Positions 6,137 to 12,061 of a DNA stretch of 15,819 bases are shown here, in pieces. The translations under genes and the position numbers were made by a program. Position 1 is the first letter of the stretch, and each line of letters begins with the position of its first letter. Source of the stretch: DATAAM01 sp036260075 (lineage in GTDB: Bacteria > Actinomycetota > Acidimicrobiia > Acidimicrobiales > JAHWLA01); contig DATAAM010000178.1 of the NCBI GenBank assembly GCA_036260075.1, positions 1-15,819 on the forward strand, read 5' to 3'. The notes beneath the pieces were generated by a model that was not told the origin of the DNA, did no database searches, and saw only the letters and a list, made by a program, of their open reading frames with translations.

Positions 6137-6783
6137 GGCGCGTGGTCGCCGTCGTCGTTGCCGCCCTCGTGGCGCTCGTGCCCGCCGCCCACGGGCAGGG
6201 CGACACCACCGCGGTGGCGGTGAACACCCGCGACGGCGCCGACGTCTTCCGCCTGGCGTTCGCCATCCGCCGGGTGATATCGGAGACAGCCGACACAGAC
6301 AACGCGGCCGTCGCCGCCGCGAGCTGCACCGACTGCCAGACCATCGCACTCGCCTTCCAGGTCGTGCTCCTCTTCGAGAACCCCGACGAGCTCACGACCG
6401 ACAACCTCGCCATTGCGATCAACACCGAGTGCTCGCTCTGCGAGACGCTTGCCTCGGCGTACCAGCTCGTCCTCACGACGGGCGGCCCCGTGCACTTCAC
6501 CGCCGAGGCCAACCGGCGGATCCAGGAGATCCGCCGGGAGCTGCTGGCCCTGCGCCAGTCGGACCTCGACGTCTTCGAGGTCCAGCAGCGGGTGGACGCG
6601 CTCTACGAGGAGCTCAAGCAGGTCGTGACAACGGAGCTGGTGCCCGCAGGCCCGCCTGCCACGAGCACCACGACCACCACCGCCGAGGACGACGACGACG
6701 GCACGACCTCCACGACGGAGGCCCCGACGACCACGTCGACGACCGGGTCGAGCACGACGAGCACCACGGAGGCCACGCCGTGA
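6133..6783 (+). CDS. Secreted triple-repeat protein with two CxxC motifs
   Basis: A 216-residue protein from GTG 6133, in a GTGA overlap with the M50 stop; GGAGG at 6121-6125 is its ribosome-binding site. Residues 1-22 form a signal peptide. Three copies of an A-x-A-x-N ... LA-A---V unit follow at about 26-49, 56-79 and 90-114; copies two and three contain C65-x2-C68 and C100-x2-C103. A charged helical segment (about 123-168: AEANRRIQEIRRELLAL ... VQQRVDALYEELKQV) precedes a Ser/Thr/Asp tail ending SSTTSTTEATP. I have seen this protein type beside PqqD-M50 proteins in other actinobacteria but know of no assigned function. The CxxC pairs could bind metal or form disulfides outside the cell. 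Its tail matches that of the M50 protein, hinting at a shared location. Confidence 0.85.
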   Translation: MRRVVAVVVAALVALVPAAHGQGDTTAVAVNTRDGADVFRLAFAIRRVISETADTDNAAVAAASCTDCQTIALAFQVVLLFENPDELTTDNLAIAINTECSLCETLASAYQLVLTTGGPVHFTAEANRRIQEIRRELLALRQSDLDVFEVQQRVDALYEELKQVVTTELVPAGPPATSTTTTTAEDDDDGTTSTTEAPTTTSTTGSSTTSTTEATP

Positions 6784-7538
6784 GGCGGGCGGTGGCGCTG
6801 ATCGTCGCGTTGCTGCTGGCGGCGTGCGGGGAGGAGTCGTCGCCAGGGGAGCGCGCTCTGTCCGACGCCGCCGACGCCTTGGAGAACGTGCGCAGCGGCT
6901 CGCTGCGGTTCCGGGTGGCGGCCGCCACCACCGAGCAGCCCGACCGGGAGGTGGGCTTCGAGCTGGAGGGGTCGTTCCGGCTGGCCGAGGAGGAGGGTGC
7001 CTTGCCGCAGGTCGAGCTCGCCCTCACCGACCTGCTCGGGGGACGCACCCGCTCCGCCCGCTTCGAGTCGGACGGCCGACGAGCGACGCTGACACAGGAG
7101 GGTCGCACGGCCGAGGTCCCCGACGACGCCGTGGAGCACCTCCGCGGCAGGGCCGACCCTGCCGACGGCCTGTTGCGGCTGCACGTCGACCGGTGGGCCC
7201 GGGCGCCTCGGCTGAAGGGCGACCGGGTCGTGGCCGACGTCGACGTGGTGAACGCGCTGAACGACGTGCTCGGCGTCGCCGCCGACGTGGGTGCCGAGCC
7301 GCGCCCGGTCGACCGCATCGAGGGCGAGGACGCCGAGCGCCTGCGCCGGGCCGTCCGTTCGAGCCGGCTGGAGGTCGACGTCGACGACGAGACCGACGTA
7401 CCTCGGCGCGTGCGCATGGAGATCACCTTCGGCGTGCGGGCCGAGCACGACCTGGCCCGGTTGCTCGGCCGGTTGGCGGGCGTGCGCCTCACCGTCGACA
7501 TCGAGCTCGACGAGGTGGGTTTGCGCCGCGACCGATAG
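6780..7538 (+). CDS. Lipoprotein, last gene of the peptide/M50 cluster
   Basis: A 252-residue protein from GTG 6780, overlapping the previous stop as GTGA, with GGAGG at 6768-6772 upstream. The signal sequence ends in a lipobox, LLAAC, with C16 as the lipidated residue. The mature part begins ALSDAADALENVRSGSLRFRVAAAT and continues as alternating charged strands (GFELEGSFRLAEEEGALPQVELAL ... in short stretches), a pattern seen in LppX/LprG-type or LolA-like lipoproteins that hold lipid or peptide ligands in a beta cup. That fold assignment is tentative. It has no catalytic motif. Coupling to the two genes before it suggests that it works outside the membrane with them, for example as receptor, carrier or anchor. 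Confidence 0.82.
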   Translation: MRRAVALIVALLLAACGEESSPGERALSDAADALENVRSGSLRFRVAAATTEQPDREVGFELEGSFRLAEEEGALPQVELALTDLLGGRTRSARFESDGRRATLTQEGRTAEVPDDAVEHLRGRADPADGLLRLHVDRWARAPRLKGDRVVADVDVVNALNDVLGVAADVGAEPRPVDRIEGEDAERLRRAVRSSRLEVDVDDETDVPRRVRMEITFGVRAEHDLARLLGRLAGVRLTVDIELDEVGLRRDR

Positions 7539-7547
7539 CGTGCGGCC

Positions 7548-7970
7548 ATGCGACAACGGCTTGTGCGCGCCGGCCTGGCGTACCTCGCCCTCGGGGCCGC
7601 TTCGGTCGGGGTGTGGGCCACGCCTGCGCCACGTTCCTGGTTCGACGACTTCCCGGGCGGCCCGGCAGGGGAGTGGGCGGCGGCGCTGCCGCCCTACAAC
7701 GAACACTTGGTACGCGATGTCGGCGCCCTGTACCTCGGCTTCACCGTGCTGTTCGCATGGGCGCTGTGGCGCCCGGCCCGTTCCCTCGTCGTGCCGCTCG
7801 CCGTGGCGTGGATCGTCGCGCAGGTGCCCCACCTCGTGTTCCACGTCCTGACCGACGACCGGCTGTCGAGCGGAGACCGCCTGTTGCAGAACGGGGCGCT
7901 GATCGCGTTCGTCGTCGTGGCCGCCGCCGTGGCCTCTCTCAGCGCACGAGCAGGTTCACCAGCAGCGTGA
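7548..7970 (+). CDS. Four-helix membrane protein, unknown function
   Basis: A 140-residue protein from ATG 7548. Hydrophobic segments lie at about residues 8-26, 59-76, 82-103 and 118-136. Between the first two is an exported-looking loop with WFDDFPGGPAGEWAAALPPYNEHLVRD; PHLVFHVLTDD at about 97-107 carries two histidines five residues apart that could bind a metal or haem, though this is speculative. No named family is recognised with confidence. A TAGCGT hexamer at 7536-7541 ends six bases before the ATG, and there is no Shine-Dalgarno sequence, so it may have its own leaderless transcript and not belong to the upstream cluster. Its 3' end overlaps a small gene on the other strand. Confidence 0.75.
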   Translation: MRQRLVRAGLAYLALGAASVGVWATPAPRSWFDDFPGGPAGEWAAALPPYNEHLVRDVGALYLGFTVLFAWALWRPARSLVVPLAVAWIVAQVPHLVFHVLTDDRLSSGDRLLQNGALIAFVVVAAAVASLSARAGSPAA

Positions 7971-8061
7971 GCACGAGCGACCCCACCACCGACACCAGGA
8001 TCATCGCCAGGCAGCCGGGACCGCCACCGAGCGGGCGGATCTCCACGTCCCCGATTCGCAC
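7939..8061 (-). CDS. 40-aa single-helix membrane peptide on the minus strand
   Basis: A minus-strand GTG at 8061 opens a 40-residue ORF ending at TGA (7939-7941). The protein begins MRIGDVEIRPLGGGPGC and then has one long hydrophobic helix, about residues 18-38, ending NLLVR. The codons are strongly G/C at third positions in this frame. It fills the gap between the four-helix protein and the ABC ATPase and overlaps the former by 32 bases, tail to tail. Similar short proteins with a Gly/Pro-Gly-Cys turn before one helix occur in other actinobacteria as I recall, but I know of no function. No Shine-Dalgarno sequence is visible. Confidence 0.6.
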   Translation of the reverse strand: MRIGDVEIRPLGGGPGCLAMILVSVVGSLVLTLLVNLLVR

Positions 8062-8097
8062 CGTGCAGGGTTACCCCGGGCCCGTCGGTACCAACCT

Positions 8098-9018
8098 GTG
8101 ACGGCGGTCATCGAGGTCGAGGGCCTCCGAAAGTCGTACCGACGGCTGCGGGGCGGCCAGACCGTGGCCGTCGACGGGCTCGACCTCTCGGTCCCCGAAG
8201 GCGGCGTGTACGGCTTCCTCGGGCCCAACGGGTCGGGGAAGACCACGACGATCCGCTGCCTGCTCGGGCTCGTCCGTCCCACCGCCGGGCAGGCCCGGAT
8301 GCTGGGCGCCGAGGTGCCTGCCGGGCTGCCGGAGGTCATCGCACGGGTCGGCTCGATCGTGGAGGCGCCCGCCCTGTTCCCCTCCATGTCGGGGCGGCGC
8401 AACCTGCAACTGCTCGGCCGCCTGTACGGCATCGGGTCGCGAGCGGTGGACGACGTGCTCGAACGTGTGGGGCTGGCCGAGCGCAGCCGCGACCTGGTGA
8501 AGACGTACTCGCTCGGCATGCGCCAGCGCCTGGGCCTGGCTGCTGCGCTGTTGAAGGACCCGGCGCTGCTGGTGCTCGACGAGCCCGCCAACGGGCTCGA
8601 CCCCGCAGGCATCAAGGAGATTCGCGAGCTGCTCCGTCGGCTGGGCGCGGAGGGCCGCACCGTCTTCGTGTCGAGCCACATCCTCTCGGAGGTCCAGCAG
8701 ACCTGCGACCGCGTCGCCATCCTGAGCCGCGGCCGGTGTGTGCGGTCCGGGGCGGTGAAGGAGGTGCTGTCGAGCGGCCGGGCTGCCGGCATGCTCGTGC
8801 GGGTCGACGATCTCGACGCGGCGCTGGCTGCGCTGGCGGCCGCCGACCTCACGGCCCGGCGCGACGACGGTGCGATCCTCGTCGACGTGGCACCCACCGA
8901 GGCCGCCCGGGTGACCGAGGCACTGGCGAAGGAGCAGCTCTGGTTGACCGAGCTGCGGCCGGTCGAGGCCAGCCTGGAAGACGTGTTCCTCGAACTGACC
9001 GAGGAGGACGCCTCGTGA
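8098..9018 (+). CDS. ABC-2 type exporter, ATP-binding subunit
   Basis: A 306-residue ABC ATPase from GTG 8098. Walker A is GPNGSGKT at 42-49, the signature SLGMRQ at 138-143, Walker B LLVLDEP with D161/E162, and the H-loop SSHIL at about 193-197. The C-terminal 80 residues form the extra domain common in BcrA/CcmA-like (DrrA-type) ATPases of ABC-2 exporters. It energises export of an unknown substrate through the permease encoded next, whose start overlaps its stop as GTGA. No substrate clue is visible in the protein. It lies 560 bases downstream of the peptide/M50 cluster on the same strand, so exporting a product of that cluster is possible but unproven. Confidence 0.93.
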   Translation: MTAVIEVEGLRKSYRRLRGGQTVAVDGLDLSVPEGGVYGFLGPNGSGKTTTIRCLLGLVRPTAGQARMLGAEVPAGLPEVIARVGSIVEAPALFPSMSGRRNLQLLGRLYGIGSRAVDDVLERVGLAERSRDLVKTYSLGMRQRLGLAAALLKDPALLVLDEPANGLDPAGIKEIRELLRRLGAEGRTVFVSSHILSEVQQTCDRVAILSRGRCVRSGAVKEVLSSGRAAGMLVRVDDLDAALAALAAADLTARRDDGAILVDVAPTEAARVTEALAKEQLWLTELRPVEASLEDVFLELTEEDAS

Positions 9019-9887
9019 TCGGCCTCTTCCTCACCGAGGTGCGCCGCGACCTGTCGCGGCGGCTGGTGTGGGTGCTCGTCGGCTTGGCCCTGCTGGGCGC
9101 CGTGGTCGCGGGCGGCATCGCGTTCGCCAACGCCGAGGGATCGCCGGGTCGGCGGGCGTTCGTGCAGTGCACCGCCACGCCCTCGGGAGAGACCGTGTGC
9201 AGCGAGTCGTTCGGCGAACCGCTGCCGCCGCAGCAGTTCGAGCTGACAGAGCTGTGGCCGGAGGACACCGACGAGGGGCCACTGCTGGCCGTGCCGATCG
9301 TCTTCCTGGCCATCGGCGGGCTCTTGGCAGGCGCCTCCACGGTGGGGGCCGAGTGGCGGGCGGGCACGATCGCCACCCTGCTCACGTGGGAGCCTCGCCG
9401 GACGCGAGTGGCGGCGGCCAAGCTGCTGGCGGCGGGCCTCCTGGCCTTCCTGATCGCCTTCGTGCTCCTGGCGCTGTTCTGCCTCGCCCTGCTTCCGGCC
9501 GGGCTGCGCGGCAGCACGGCGGGCACCGACGCCTCGTGGTTGAGCGGGTTGGTGGTCGGCATGTTGCGGGGAAGCGCGTTGACCGCGCTCACTGCGGTGT
9601 TCGGCGCGGGCGTGGCCATGGTGGGCCGCAACACGGCCGCCGCCTTCGGCGTGGCCTTCGCCTACCTCGTCATCGGCGAGAACGTGGTGCGGGCGTGGAA
9701 GCCGCGGCTGACGCGGTGGCTGATCGGCGAGAACGCAGCGACGTTCCTGTTGGGCGGTGCGCCCGACGACGCGCCGTTCCGGCGGGGCGCCGGGCCGGCG
9801 TTCCTCACGATCGCCGTGTACGTGGGCGTGGTGGCGGTGGCGGCGATCGCGACGTTCCGGGCCCGCGACGTGGCCTCGACGGGCTAG
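9015..9887 (+). CDS. ABC-2 type exporter, permease subunit
   Basis: A 290-residue membrane protein from GTG 9015, overlapping the ATPase stop. It has a first helix at about residues 17-37, an external loop of about 60 residues with two cysteines (VQCTATPSGETVCSE), and then five further hydrophobic segments. The cytoplasmic segment EWRAGTIATLLTWEPRRTRVAAAKL after helix 2 is the typical ABC-2 coupling region, in which 'GT-ATLLT-P-RR' contacts the ATPase. It ends two bases from the stop of the convergent VOC gene. Together with its ATPase it forms a complete two-gene exporter. Confidence 0.88.
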   Translation: MIGLFLTEVRRDLSRRLVWVLVGLALLGAVVAGGIAFANAEGSPGRRAFVQCTATPSGETVCSESFGEPLPPQQFELTELWPEDTDEGPLLAVPIVFLAIGGLLAGASTVGAEWRAGTIATLLTWEPRRTRVAAAKLLAAGLLAFLIAFVLLALFCLALLPAGLRGSTAGTDASWLSGLVVGMLRGSALTALTAVFGAGVAMVGRNTAAAFGVAFAYLVIGENVVRAWKPRLTRWLIGENAATFLLGGAPDDAPFRRGAGPAFLTIAVYVGVVAVAAIATFRARDVASTG

Positions 9888-9889
9888 CG

Positions 9890-10294
9890 CTACCCGCAGC
9901 AGGCGCCACCCGACGGCGTGGCCACGGGCGAATCCGCCTTCACCGTGTAGACCTCCCACTTGGCGCCGTCGGGGTCGGTGACCCACACCTTGTCCTGCAC
10001 CGCGTAGCAGCAGGTGACGTCCTGCTCGGTGTCGGTGGGGAGGCCCTCGTCGGCCAGCCGGGCGGTGGCGGCGGCCACCTCGTCGGTCGTCTCGACTTCG
10101 ACGCCGAGGTGGTTGATGCTGCCCCCGGGGGCGTCGGGGTTCTCGAACAGCACGAGCTTGAGCGGCGGCTCGGCGATGGCCCAGTTGGCGTAGCCGGGGC
10201 GGAGCTTGGCCGGCTCGGTGGCGAACAGGCGGCTGTAGAACTCGACGGCGGCGTCGAGGTCGGTGACGTTCAGAGCGAGCTGCACCCGGGACAC
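9890..10294 (-). CDS. cadI: ArsI/CadI-family VOC metalloenzyme
   Basis: A 134-residue vicinal-oxygen-chelate protein. It begins MSRVQLALNV and contains RPGYANWAIAEPPLKLVLFE and KVWVTDPDGAKWEVY, close to mycobacterial CadI (Rv2641) and to ArsI C-As lyases. H62 and E114 are likely metal ligands, with Q5 at the first ligand position. The vicinal pair C95-C96, which binds trivalent organoarsenicals in ArsI, is present, and two more cysteines sit at the very end (ACCG). GTG 10294 is preferred over upstream starts because AAGGAGG lies 6 bases before it and the family starts there. It is divergent from an ArsR gene, as in a metal(loid)-inducible unit. Whether it cleaves C-As bonds or only responds to Cd cannot be told from sequence. 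Confidence 0.88.
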   Translation of the reverse strand: MSRVQLALNVTDLDAAVEFYSRLFATEPAKLRPGYANWAIAEPPLKLVLFENPDAPGGSINHLGVEVETTDEVAAATARLADEGLPTDTEQDVTCCYAVQDKVWVTDPDGAKWEVYTVKADSPVATPSGGACCG

Positions 10295-10309
10295 GGCGGG
10301 CCTCCTTCG

Positions 10310-10348
10310 TATCGACGAACATCGATATGTTGGCGAACGCATCGATGT
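10310..10348. promoter_or_regulatory. Candidate ArsR operator in the divergent cadI-arsR region
   Basis: TATCGA (10310-10315) and TCGATA (10322-10327) form a perfect inverted repeat with a 6-base spacer. A second repeat, ACATCGAT (10319-10326) and ATCGATGT (10341-10348), overlaps it. The sites lie between the cadI ribosome-binding site and the arsR coding region, in an AT-richer stretch than the surroundings, where an ArsR dimer would block both promoters. Confidence 0.65.
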
Positions 10349-10680
10349 CTGTCAATATGTTTGCCGTGGACGTCTGCTGCGAGCCGGTGCTGGCCTCGGT
10401 CCTCGACGAAGACGACGCCGAGGAGCTGGCGGCCGCCTTCAAGGTGCTGGCCGACCCGGTGCGCCTGCGCCTGCTGTCCCTCGTCGCAGCGCAGCCGGGG
10501 GGCGAGGTGTGCGTGTGCGAGCTGGTGGAGCCGCTGGCTCGGTCGCAGCCGACGGTGAGCCACCACCTCAAGGTGCTCCACGAGGCGGGCTTGGTCGAGC
10601 GGGAGAAGCGGGGCACGTGGGTGTGGTACCGCGTCGTCCCCGATCGCCTGGCCGTGCTGCGCGACGCGCTGGCCGGTTGA
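10327..10680 (+). CDS. arsR: ArsR-family metal(loid)-responsive repressor
   Basis: A winged-helix ArsR/SmtB protein, 117 residues if ATG 10327 is used. The core is AAAFKVLADPVRLRLLSLVA, the sensor-like CVCEL sits in helix 3, the recognition helix is SQPTVSHHLKVLHEAGLV, and the wing is EKRGTWVWYRVVP. CVCEL matches the CxC metalloid site of ArsR, and a CC pair near the N-terminus (VDVCCEPV) may add ligands. The start is uncertain: ATG 10327, 10345 and 10357 lack ribosome-binding sites and the first two overlap the inverted repeats. GTG 10366 sits 7 bases after CAATAT, which has TTGGCG 17 bases upstream, and may be a leaderless start. It probably represses itself and cadI until As(III) or Cd(II) binds. 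Confidence 0.9.
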   Translation: MLANASMSVNMFAVDVCCEPVLASVLDEDDAEELAAAFKVLADPVRLRLLSLVAAQPGGEVCVCELVEPLARSQPTVSHHLKVLHEAGLVEREKRGTWVWYRVVPDRLAVLRDALAG

Positions 10681-10763
10681 GGCCCGCGGCGCCGGACGAG
10701 GTCGTCCTGGGGGGTGTCGAAGGCCGCGAATCGGTCACTTGCCCCCATTGTCGGCGAGCGCGA

Positions 10764-10791
10764 TCGACAGCTGACCGGCGGTCGGTACCGT
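10764..10791 (+). promoter_or_regulatory. Candidate promoter for a leaderless lipoprotein transcript
   Basis: TCGACA (10764-10769) and TACCGT (10786-10791) are spaced 16 bases apart, and TACCGT ends 7 bases before ATG 10799. Transcription would start at or next to the ATG. There is no Shine-Dalgarno sequence before this ATG, which agrees with a leaderless mRNA. The rest of the 118-base gap from 10681 shows nothing else. Confidence 0.4.
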
Positions 10792-10798
10792 GACAGGC

Positions 10799-11491
10799 AT
10801 GGCTCGTCGGGGGATCGTCTCGATGCTGCTCGTGCTCGGGGCGTGCACCGGCGCGGCGTCCGACGTGGCGGTGGGGCCGACCGCCACTTCGACCACCTCG
10901 ACCACCGTCCCCACCACGACCACGACCGCGCCGCCGCCGGTCCGCACCGTGGCCGACAGCGGGTGGACGCCGTTCGCCGTCGCAGGCGGCCTCACGCTCG
11001 TGCACCCGGCGGCCCGGGTGGAGCGGATCGGGCTCCACGAGTCGAACCACGACGGCGCCCGTGTGCTCGAACCGGCGCCCACGGCGGTGCAGGCCGTCAC
11101 CATGGAGGCCCGCGACCGCGGCAACGGGGCGCGCACGGCGGCCGACGTCGTGGTCGACCCCACGGCGGAGATCCGTGCCCCGGTGTCCGGTCGGGTGAAG
11201 CGGGCCGGCACATACGTCCTCTACTGCGAGCACTCCGACGACTACGTGGTGATCGCTCCGGACGCCAACCCCGCGTGGGAGGTGAAGGTCCTCCACATCG
11301 ACGGCGTGCAGGTGCGCCCGGGCGCCAGGGTGGTGGCAGGCCAGTCGGTGCTGGCACCGCGGGCCACCCAGCTGCCCTTCGAGTCGCAGGTCGACGAGCT
11401 GCGCACCGTCGACCCGGCCTGGCCGCACGTGCACATCGAAGTCGTCGACCCCTCGATCAAGGACCGCCCCAACCCCAACAGCGGCTGCTAG
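10799..11491 (+). CDS. Lipoprotein with degenerate M23-like domain
   Basis: A 230-residue protein. The signal ends in LVLGAC (C16), followed by a Thr/Ser linker to about residue 45. The C-terminal half looks like a LytM barrel: ADVVVDPTAEIRAPVSGRV at about 115-133 corresponds to the first M23 strand region, KVLHIDGVQVRPGARVVAGQSV to the central part, and PHVHIEV (H210, H212) to the last zinc motif. The first ligand, His of HxxxD, is absent; alanine or threonine is found in its place. It may therefore bind, not cut, peptidoglycan, like other degenerate M23 regulators. ATG 10799 is preferred over GTG 10790 because it starts a normal basic signal sequence. It ends in a cysteine (SGC), possibly paired with C143. 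Confidence 0.78.
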   Translation: MARRGIVSMLLVLGACTGAASDVAVGPTATSTTSTTVPTTTTTAPPPVRTVADSGWTPFAVAGGLTLVHPAARVERIGLHESNHDGARVLEPAPTAVQAVTMEARDRGNGARTAADVVVDPTAEIRAPVSGRVKRAGTYVLYCEHSDDYVVIAPDANPAWEVKVLHIDGVQVRPGARVVAGQSVLAPRATQLPFESQVDELRTVDPAWPHVHIEVVDPSIKDRPNPNSGC

Positions 11492-11531
11492 GGGGCGAAC
11501 GAGCCGCCTCTGGCCGCCTCTGAGGAAGATC

Positions 11532-11566
11532 GCGTCATCCTTTTCGGGCCCCCGGACGATAGATGG
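11532..11566 (+). promoter_or_regulatory. Possible autoregulatory ECF promoter
   Basis: The gap from 11492 to 11569 contains CGTCATCCTTTTCGG (11532-11546) and GACGATAGAT (11555-11564), spaced like -35 and -10 elements, just before GTG 11570. ECF genes often sit behind promoters of their own sigma factor. No consensus for this group is known to me, so the call is weak. Confidence 0.25.
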
Positions 11567-11569
11567 GCA

Positions 11570-12061
11570 GTGCTCGGCACCGACTTCGACTCCGCATTCC
11601 GCGAGCTGTACCTCCCGGCGTACGCCGTCGCCCTCCGCATCCTGGGCGACCGCCAGGATGCCGAGGACGCCGCCTCGGAGGCGCTGGCCCGCACGCTGGC
11701 CTCGTGGCGGCGGGTCCGGGACCTCCACTACCGACGGGCGTGGGTGCTCCGGGTGACGGCCAACGTGGCCGTCGACATGGCCCGCCGACGCCGCCGACCG
11801 ACGTTGACCGACGCCGCCGACCGCCCGGCGGTGGGCGGCTTCGCCGACGAGCGCTTGGTGTTGGCCCACGCCTTGCGCAGGCTGCCCCGTCGTCAGCGGG
11901 AGGTCCTCGTCCTGCGCTTCCTGGCCGACCTCACCGAGGCGCAGGTGGCCGAGCAGCTCCGCATCACCCCCGGTGCCGTCAAGCAGCACACCCGGCGCGG
12001 CCTCGCCGCGCTGCGGAAGGTGCTCGGCGCCGTCGACCTGGAGGTGTCCCTTGCGTTCTGA
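11570..12061 (+). CDS. ECF RNA polymerase sigma factor (first module)
   Basis: A 163-residue sigma factor with region 2 at about residues 5-73 (FRELYLPAYAVALRILGDRQDAEDAASEAL, continued by WRRV ... YRRAWVLRVTANVAVDMARRRRR) and region 4 at about 100-155 (LRRLPRRQREVLVLRFLADL, then EAQVAEQLRITPGAVKQHTRRG). There is no region 3 and no C-terminal extension, as is usual for ECF proteins of the sigma-E-like actinobacterial group. GTG 11570 is the only suitable in-frame start. It shares 11 bases with the next gene, a membrane protein likely to be its partner. Target genes are unknown. Confidence 0.9.
   Translation: MLGTDFDSAFRELYLPAYAVALRILGDRQDAEDAASEALARTLASWRRVRDLHYRRAWVLRVTANVAVDMARRRRRPTLTDAADRPAVGGFADERLVLAHALRRLPRRQREVLVLRFLADLTEAQVAEQLRITPGAVKQHTRRGLAALRKVLGAVDLEVSLAF

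Noticed and set aside
4325..6349. 674-aa minus-strand ORF across the M50 gene
   Set aside because: Arg/Pro/His-rich shadow frame of a well-supported plus-strand gene; no domain visible.
8098..9887. ABC exporter as a definite part of the peptide/M50 cluster
   Set aside because: It is separated by an apparently independent gene at 7548 and a minus-strand gene at 7939, so co-regulation cannot be claimed.
8001..10748. 915-aa minus-strand ORF across the ABC exporter and the cadI-arsR region
   Set aside because: Crosses two plus-strand genes and reads cadI in a wrong frame; composition is that of an antisense shadow.
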